A program made the position numbers and the translations under genes. The notes under the pieces were generated by a model that saw only the letters and a list, made by a program, of their open reading frames with translations, searched no databases and was not told where the DNA came from. From Salvator merianae (Eukaryota; Chordata; Lepidosauria; Squamata; Teiidae): a stretch of 64,000 bases of DNA. This document shows, piece after piece, positions 57,336 through 64,000 of this stretch (the stretch's first letter is position 1; every line of letters begins with the position of its first letter). The stretch is from positions 57,952,943 to 58,016,942 of the forward strand of contig QVOM02000126.1 of the NCBI GenBank assembly GCA_003586115.2. Reading direction: 5' to 3'.

Positions 57336-58043
57336 ATGGAAACCCAGCAGCATCAAAACCTGAGGTTATCTACTCGCTAAACGTATGCATGAGGCTCCTG
57401 GCTGCAGTGCTTGCAGTGCACATGACAACCTCAGACTGAAACTAGGGGAAAACATCCATTTTTTAAATATCAACTTTTGCAAGATTCATTATGGCTTCAG
57501 TCATCACAGCTGCAGCTTTCTTATGGGAGTGCATTACCCCCTCCCCATGGCATCTACCATGGATGCTGCCAGGATTTTCCCCTCAAATACATGGGCTTCT
57601 ACTGTCATGCCACTGGAAGAGATTCAACTAGGGATGTGCACGAAAGGAATTTTCTCTGTTCGTTTCGCAATGCATCGAAGCTTCGGAGCTTCATTTTCGC
57701 ACGAAAACGGAAGTCGCGAAAATGGCGATTTTCGTTTTCGCAGCGAAAATTTTCGAAAACCGGAAGTGAAAAATCAATGAAATAAGTAGCGAAAAACAAA
57801 CGCCGCATATCCCCCTGCCCTCTCCCTTCTATATTTGACCGTCCACGTTGCTAATTTAAGGAGTTGCTTCGTTAAAAGTAAAAATTGCACGGAGCTTACT
57901 TTTTACCGGCGGCCGGTTTGTAGCAGGATTCAAAGCAACGAAGGTACGTTTGGGGTTCCTCACTGCAGATCAAAAGCAAGCGAAAGCAAGCGAAGGAATT
58001 TTTTTCGCTTTGATTTTTCGTCATTTTCGATGCCTTTTCGACG

Positions 58044-58330
<287 letters not shown>

Positions 58331-58331
58331 C

Positions 58332-58440
58332 GCCTCGTCTTGCCCTCCCTTCTTACTTCCGAGTAGCAGTGAAATGTTGCCTCGTCTTGCCCTCCCTTCT
58401 TACTTCCGAGTAGCAGCGAAATGACACCACGTCTTGCCCT
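58332..58440. repeat. 47-bp tandem repeat next to the T tract
   Basis: Two units of 47 bp (58332-58378 and 58379-58425) beginning GCCTCGTCTTGCCCTCCC and containing ACTTCCGAGTAGCAG, plus a partial third (CACGTCTTGCCCTC). Confidence 0.93.
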
Positions 58441-58851
58441 CTGTTTCAAAACGAAGAACTATATAACACCATCAAAGAAGTTTTATTAACTCCAAGCCGT
58501 CTGAGTTTCTCATCCTCATGCGGTGCGATCGCTGCGAGGCAGGCGAAGAGTTAAAAAAATACCGTCTTTCCTAATGTGAAGCATGACAATTTCCACCTCT
58601 AGAGGCAGAGACTGGAGGCTACGAAGCTACTAAGCTTCGTTGCTTCGCAGTTTTCGCAGCGAAAAAAGACGAAAAATAGCCGTTCGCGGTGAGTAGCGAA
58701 GGTCACGAAAATTGACGAAAATCGCCGTGACTTTCGCTATTCGCTTTCGCAATAGGGAGGGCACTTCGCATTCGATGCGAATGCTGCGAAGCAACGAAAT
58801 TCGTACGAAATTTCGTTGCTTCGAAATTTCGTGCACATCCCTAGATTCAAC

Positions 58852-60050
58852 AGGATTGCCTTTTTGCTTCCTCTCTGTCCCCTCCATGCTGCTTAAGAAG
58901 GTACAAACAGCATCCAATCTAACCCTCTGGTGCTGAACACATCTACAGAAAAACTTTCATCTCTTGTATGCCACGTCTATATAGATTAGGCCCTGGGTTA
59001 GCTAGAATTCTATATAACTAGCAGTACATCTGAATATAAACTTCCATCTGCTTGCAAGGTCTACATTTTGCCTTAATATGGGTATACCTTGGATTCATGC
59101 TCTCTTCCTTACTTTTTGGATCTTCAGGCATTATTTTATTTATTTTTTCTTCTCCAACATTAAGTTTGCTACTTTAACAGCAAGCCCTTAAAGTGTTAAA
59201 CAGAGTAGTTTACCTTTTTAAAAGATCCCTCCTTGAAGTAACAGGGCAACTCTTGCTACTGACTTGAAAGAATACAGTCTTGAGGAAGAAGAAATTGGAA
59301 GCACATAGGAAATCTGCACTATAATGGAGACATGATCTTACAATTAAAGATATTTACCAGAGAAATGTGAACCCCATTATATTCTGGCTTAGGCTGTGCA
59401 AGGAAGAACTGTTTTACATCATCCAAGACAAAAAACAGGACTATAGGTAAGCTTTAAGAATAATAAACATCCTGGATTCAAGGGGGAAAAAAGGCTGTCA
59501 AATGAAGGAATATTGATTTTGGAACAAGGAATATTATGTCAAACAATATTAGTTTAATTGAACTGAATTTAGTTTAAGTATTAAAAGCATTTATATACAA
59601 ACAGCAAATGAAAATTAACTACAGCTGAGTTGCTGGGTTCTCCGCTATAGAATCTATAGAAGTTCTTATGAGTTCTCAGAGGATTCCTAATCGAGCAGTC
59701 TGGGTTCTATTCCCATAGTATGACTCAATAGAAAAGCAATATGCTTTCTCTCAGAGAATAAGAAATTTTAAAGCTATGTTTTGACTTTTCAAAATACACA
59801 AAAGTTTTACTTTCTGCAGAAGAATTTGTAACAAAGGGGAGGAAATGGGGTAAAGCTAGAACCAGCACCTCAGCAAAAAAAAAAAAAAAAAAGCAATGGG
59901 ATAAAGAAATTTTAAAAAGGACAGTCCTGAAGCAGTGTTCACTTTCAAATTAAAGTTAAATTCTATTTGTTTTCCAGCTCCTGTTCACCTCTTGGGCTGT
60001 GTTCACTTGTACTAGAGCACTAGAGACAATTGCATGTGAAGGCAGCCTGA
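58852..60050. other. No recognised gene (1.2 kb)
   Basis: Unassigned AT-rich sequence with a poly-A near 59876-59893. No repeat family or coding motif seen. Confidence 0.45.
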
Positions 60051-60301
60051 GGTTCTTTCTGCAGTGGACCTTATTCAAGATTATATCCCAGAATAGGGAT
60101 CTGCCATCTGCATGCTAGTGATGACTATGGCATGCCCCAGGTGAGGCCTGCCATGGTCTGCACCAGAATGTGGGTAGCAAGTTCCTATTCTGGGATATAA
60201 TCAGAACCTGCTATAGTCTGCACTAGCATGTGGAAGGAAAGTCCCTATTTCAGGATTATTCCAGGATATAATCCAGAATAAGGCCCAGTGCAGAAAGGGC
60301 C
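60051..60301. mobile_element. Z-family MITE with internal duplication
   Basis: Ends GGTTCTTTCTGCAGTGG and CCCAGTGCAGAAAGGGCC; flanks TGA and TAA agree at 2 of 3. At 251 bp it is about 70 bp longer than the other Z copies because the stretch TCTGCACxAGxATGTG..CCTATT..GGATATAAT occurs twice. Confidence 0.78.
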
Positions 60302-62710
60302 TAAGCCTGAGTTATGAAAAATAAGGCAGCAAATTACTTCATATTCATGAATTATAGCTCCTAGTTTTCAAGAAGGGCTAGTTCTTGCTGAGGGAGTAAA
60401 GCTGAATCTGCTATTCATTGTTTTTCGTGAAGGTGATAGATCATACAGCTAGAAGATTCTGCATATTTAATGTGTATAGATTTAATGAAAAAATTAATGA
60501 AAGGAAAAAGAATTCTAGGCCAATACTTCACTGATGTGATATTCTTCAGTGGACAGTGTGTTAAAAAATACTGTATACATGCATGCGTATATTTCTGAGG
60601 ATGAAAGCCTTTTTTTCTTTGGTATCCTTGGAGTATATGGGTTGCCAATAAAGCAAATGTACCAGCCCCACCCATAATTCATGCACACACAAACTGCACA
60701 GATAAAGTGGTTAACTCAGAGAGAAAGACACATCCTGAGCACTATTTTTTAAAAAGGAGAAAGAAAACAGCCCTAGGGCACCTCATACATGTATATGTGA
60801 GGACAATTAATTGAGCTTTACTGTTGGTTAAGGAAGTGGATTCTCCCAGGGGCATGGGAGAGACACCACAATCATCACTAAAAATGGCACCTCCCCATCT
60901 CCATTTTCAAGCATGAGGGATCATTTTCAGCAATGGTCATGGCAGCTCCATTAAGGGCAAAAAAATCACACCTTCTGTAAATGATGTTTCAAGTGACAAT
61001 TGCACCCAGTAATGAGGTGGCATAGTCACCATGAGGTGCTTACTGCCACTGCAGATGGAAACACAACAGCAGAATGTGTGCTACCAGGCATCTGGGAGAG
61101 TAAGTAGAGACATGGCCTAAGTATCTGGATAAGAGAGCTTTTGCACTCATGGGAGCCATTTGAATTGCTACAACCAATATATTACCATTTCAGTGGGGAC
61201 AAAGGCATATGGCTTCTTATCACCTGACTGATAAGAAAACCCAGATTTATCTCAGATTGGCATGTATATAACACAGATGCAAAATCAGAAATAAACTACT
61301 ACAATCAAACCAGAAATACAATTAATATTCCATTATTGTGAGAAAGCCTCTTTCTACCTCTTCTGACTACAGTCAGATGGGTAACTTCACTGCGTTTGTT
61401 CTCTGAATCTCAAACTATCTTGGACTGAATGTCTTTCAAATGAAGAACATCTACTAACAAAGGATTGTCCCCTGCAATTATCACCTACAGTATGTGCACC
61501 TAATCCAGAAATCTGTTCACCATAAGGAAAATGTAGGAGCAGCATCAACAAATATGTTTTCCTGATCTTGTTTTTCCCCCAGCTATTTTCCTCATATTTT
61601 CTTGTAGGATCCTTCTCACATATTTCTAGTAATATATTTATATGTGACATCTCGGCATTACATAATCTATTAAGTACTTTATCAATTTCATGTCTGCTTC
61701 AAAATTGCACGCAGGATAAAACGTTATCTGTGTGTGAAATAGAAACTTATATTTAAAATAACTCTTGTGTCATGCAGGTTAACTTGTCTTTACTGTTCAG
61801 TCTTCATGGCTAATCTCACTTTAACAACTTCACATTCCTAGTTTGCAGGTATTTCCAGATTATAGCATTTTTACTGAAGATTGTGATTCACTCCAAATCC
61901 TTCCAATGAACGGCCCGGTACAAGTAGTTATTGTAGTTACAATAAATTTAAAAATAAAAATAAGGCTTGTTAAAAAGTTTATAGGACTCAATATTATGTT
62001 TGGTGAGGGATCGTGAAAATAAACTTTAAAAGCAATTGTCAAAATTGGGTAAAAAAGGAAATAATATGTATTTAGCTTTCAAAATTTTGCCTTAATACTC
62101 TTTAATAAGTGGATGGGGGCTGTTATTTTAAATAAGCACCAATCACATGGTTTTCTAAGACACTAATTGAGTCATCTCGTCAGTTTTTTAAGGCTTCCTT
62201 CACTGAGGCAGTTAACCGTTTTCTCTAATCGGTCCCACTTGATATCCTTCTTAATTCAAATGCCTTATCTTAAGAACTCAGCCAACATTGATTCAGTCAG
62301 TGGCTGAAGGATTACAGATTAATCGTAAGGGAACTCTGGGATGACTCCGTAACAGTTTGGCCTCAAGCGGACAGAGGTCAGAAAGGTCTTGAAAGGATGG
62401 CATTTTTTACAGAATAAAGAACAATAGGTTGTGATAAGGGTCAATACTCCCAAGAAGTGGGAGAAAAGATGTTTGGCACAACCTGCTTTTTCTGTATGAT
62501 GTAACACACACACACCAATATTCTATAAAAGAAAGTAGCAATATGAATACATGAATTGAGTGAATTCAGAGACCAAATGGCAGATGACAATAAATATGGA
62601 GGAAAGGTGCTTTTAGAAAAACTCTGTTTTGTCCTTACCTATGCAGAATAAAATGAAGCTAGACGGAATCCTTTGGAGCTTTCAGGAGCTCCCCAAACAT
62701 AGTGTTTTGC
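60302..62710. other. No recognised gene or repeat (2.4 kb)
   Basis: The longest stretch in the right third without a recognised element. 61860-62420 is AT-rich and non-repetitive with ACCAATCA, CAGATTAATCG and CTAATTGAG motifs. Nothing here identifies an exon. Confidence 0.4.
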
Positions 62711-63133
62711 ACCCTTTCCACATTTACCATTTGTTCATGCTAGGAAGGGGTCCAGGGGCCTGGGTTCTGCCTTCTGGTGTGGAATATCAGAAACCCCATC
62801 CCCTCCTAGCACACTTTGTCTGCACTGGACAATGAGGTCTACCAGTATGCAGAGGACCCATTTTGATGGTGTAACAGGAAGTACTACAAGAAGTAGCATA
62901 CCCACAAAAAGGGCCCACATGGAAACTTTTCATTTCTGGTCTTCAAGTTATCCATGCCATCTTCAAAGGCCAGGCCCAACTTTCAAAACTGGTGGCTGGA
63001 GCTGAGGCAGGATGAACAGTCCCAGTGAAGACAGTCCTATCCCCACTCAGCAGCAACCCATCCCAGCATGCGTTCGGTTGCCTATTCTGAATTGGAGTGT
63101 CCCACTCTGATCCGGCATAGTGGGAGGGGGCGT
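62711..63133. mobile_element. V-family MITE
   Basis: Left CACCCTTTCCACATTTACC; right CATAGTGGGAGGGGGCG is a weak inverted match. Internal blocks CTAGCACACTTTGTCTGCAC, GAAGTACTACAAGAAGTAGC and CCATCTTCAAAGGCCAGGCC align with 24351-24824. Boundaries approximate. Confidence 0.5.
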
Positions 63134-63495
63134 GCAAAAATCACTTTTCTTTATTTTTTATATGGCAGGCTTGGAACAGGAAGGCAGGATAATAATGTAA
63201 ATAAAGCAAGTAGGGATTTGATCCATAGGCCATATGATTCTTATACTGCCTATACTAGGCTGGAAATGGTTACTATAGCAGATCTCCTTGAACTTCAGTT
63301 TCCTGGTGACATCATAAGGACCAATCCTGCTGGCTCTTAACTTCTGCTAACTGGCAGCTTTTGCTACTGATGATAAGCTCATCAAATTCTATTTTGTTTG
63401 TTTAAAGCAGAAAAACAGAATTGCCACTTTTAAAGTGGCAAGTAGTGTGGACTGTAGATCTGTATAGATCTTTACTAGAATCCATGCCTTCTGTA

Positions 63496-64000
63496 GGGGC
63501 CTGTTCACACTTACAACAGTATAACAGTATAACTAGCACGGTTTGGGCCGGTAGGGTTTGGGTACAGAGAGAGGTCTTTGCACCTGTCAGTGGTGAAACG
63601 CTCCAGAAGCCGACGAGCACTGGACCCAGTGGGCCTGTTCGCACTTTCCACGCTAGAATGGGCTAATTAGCCCATTCTAGCGTGGAACAGACCCCATCGT
63701 GCAGACACCGTCTGCACGATGGGGCCTGAAAACAGACCCAAAGCTGGATAATAGCGTTCACCGTGTGGACTTTGAGCTTCAGGTGAGGATTCGGACAGCT
63801 TTTTTCTTGTCCGGGCACTACTAAGGATCATCAGTGCATGAAGTCCACTGCCGGTTCGCTACGGCCGTCCTCTCGTGCAAATGCACTTGTCTAGCAAGCA
63901 TCCTTGATGCTTGCTAGTTATAAGTGCGGACAGGCCCAGTGTGAATGGGAGCGTACTAGTTCAGTAGCTATGTTTGAACCCAGAGGGTCTGTGTTCGAAC
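63496..64000 (-). mobile_element. Y-family MITE, reversed, interrupted, cut by the window end
   Basis: Begins GGGGCCTGTTCACACTTACA with ACAGTATAACTAGCACGGTTTGG, the reverse of the right end of 10998-11516, and continues in that orientation to the window edge (TTGAACCCAGAGGGTCTGTG). It is interrupted at 63631-63937 by an X-type MITE. Confidence 0.85.
63631..63937. mobile_element. X-type MITE nested in Y, with AGT target duplication
   Basis: Starts GGGCCTGTTCGCACTTTCC, carries the palindrome GCTAGAATGGGCTAATTAGCCCATTCTAGC (shown in parts: two GCTAGAATGGGC arms), and ends AGTTATAAGTGCGGACAGGCCC. AGT flanks both sides (63628-63630, 63938-63940). The uninterrupted Y copy has a single AGT at this place (GACGCAGTGTGAATGGG in reversed reading), so the 3-bp duplication is demonstrated. 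307 bp, CpG-preserving and probably young. Confidence 0.92.

Overview
This window reads as intergenic or intronic DNA from a vertebrate, most probably a squamate reptile (lizard or snake). No intact cellular protein-coding gene, rRNA or functional tRNA gene was found. The reptile call rests on the repeats: a 5' piece of a BovB (RTE) LINE, a tRNA-headed SINE whose tail resembles BovB (Sauria-SINE type), several CR1 LINE pieces with the 3' end TTCTTATGTTCTTA, diverged L1 pieces, many short inverted-repeat DNA transposons, and abundant AT-rich microsatellites. Open frames are short and mostly fall inside repeats or simple sequence.

Layout. 0-8 kb: sparse old repeats (a hAT-type MITE at 857-1197, an inverted-repeat element at 3198-3421) in otherwise featureless DNA. 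8-16 kb: a dense repeat block, with a triple nest of MITEs (8981-10029), broken L1 sequence on the minus strand (ORF2 reverse transcriptase 10050-10640, ORF1 11690-12060), more MITEs, a short hAT element and a SINE piece. 16-27 kb: mostly unassigned sequence with scattered MITEs and microsatellites. 27-33 kb: two L1 3' ends on the minus strand, one split by a MITE, then BovB, hAT-like and other MITE copies. 33-41 kb: microsatellites, CR1 tails and MITEs. 41-45 kb: a CpG-rich 793-bp MITE, BovB 5' sequence and an 850-bp CR1 3' piece. 45-54 kb: a possible but unproven exon, further MITEs, a CR1 reverse-transcriptase core and a Sauria-type SINE with a second partial copy. 54-64 kb: two young hAT-type MITEs with perfect 8-bp target duplications (one carrying six consecutive hairpins, the other a 286-nt T tract), then more MITEs, ending inside a MITE that is itself interrupted by another.

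Two groups of DNA transposon dominate. One has ends close to TAGGGATGTGCACGAA and 8-bp target duplications (hAT-like). The other is a set of related families with ends such as GGGCCTGTTCACACTT, GGCCCTTTCTGCACTT or GGGTGTGATCACAC and 3-bp target duplications (PIF/Harbinger-like). Two nested insertions confirm the 3-bp duplication because the uninterrupted sequence is present elsewhere in the window. All copies are non-autonomous. LINE pieces L1, CR1 and BovB are all decayed. Family names are assigned from recognised motifs, without database comparison.
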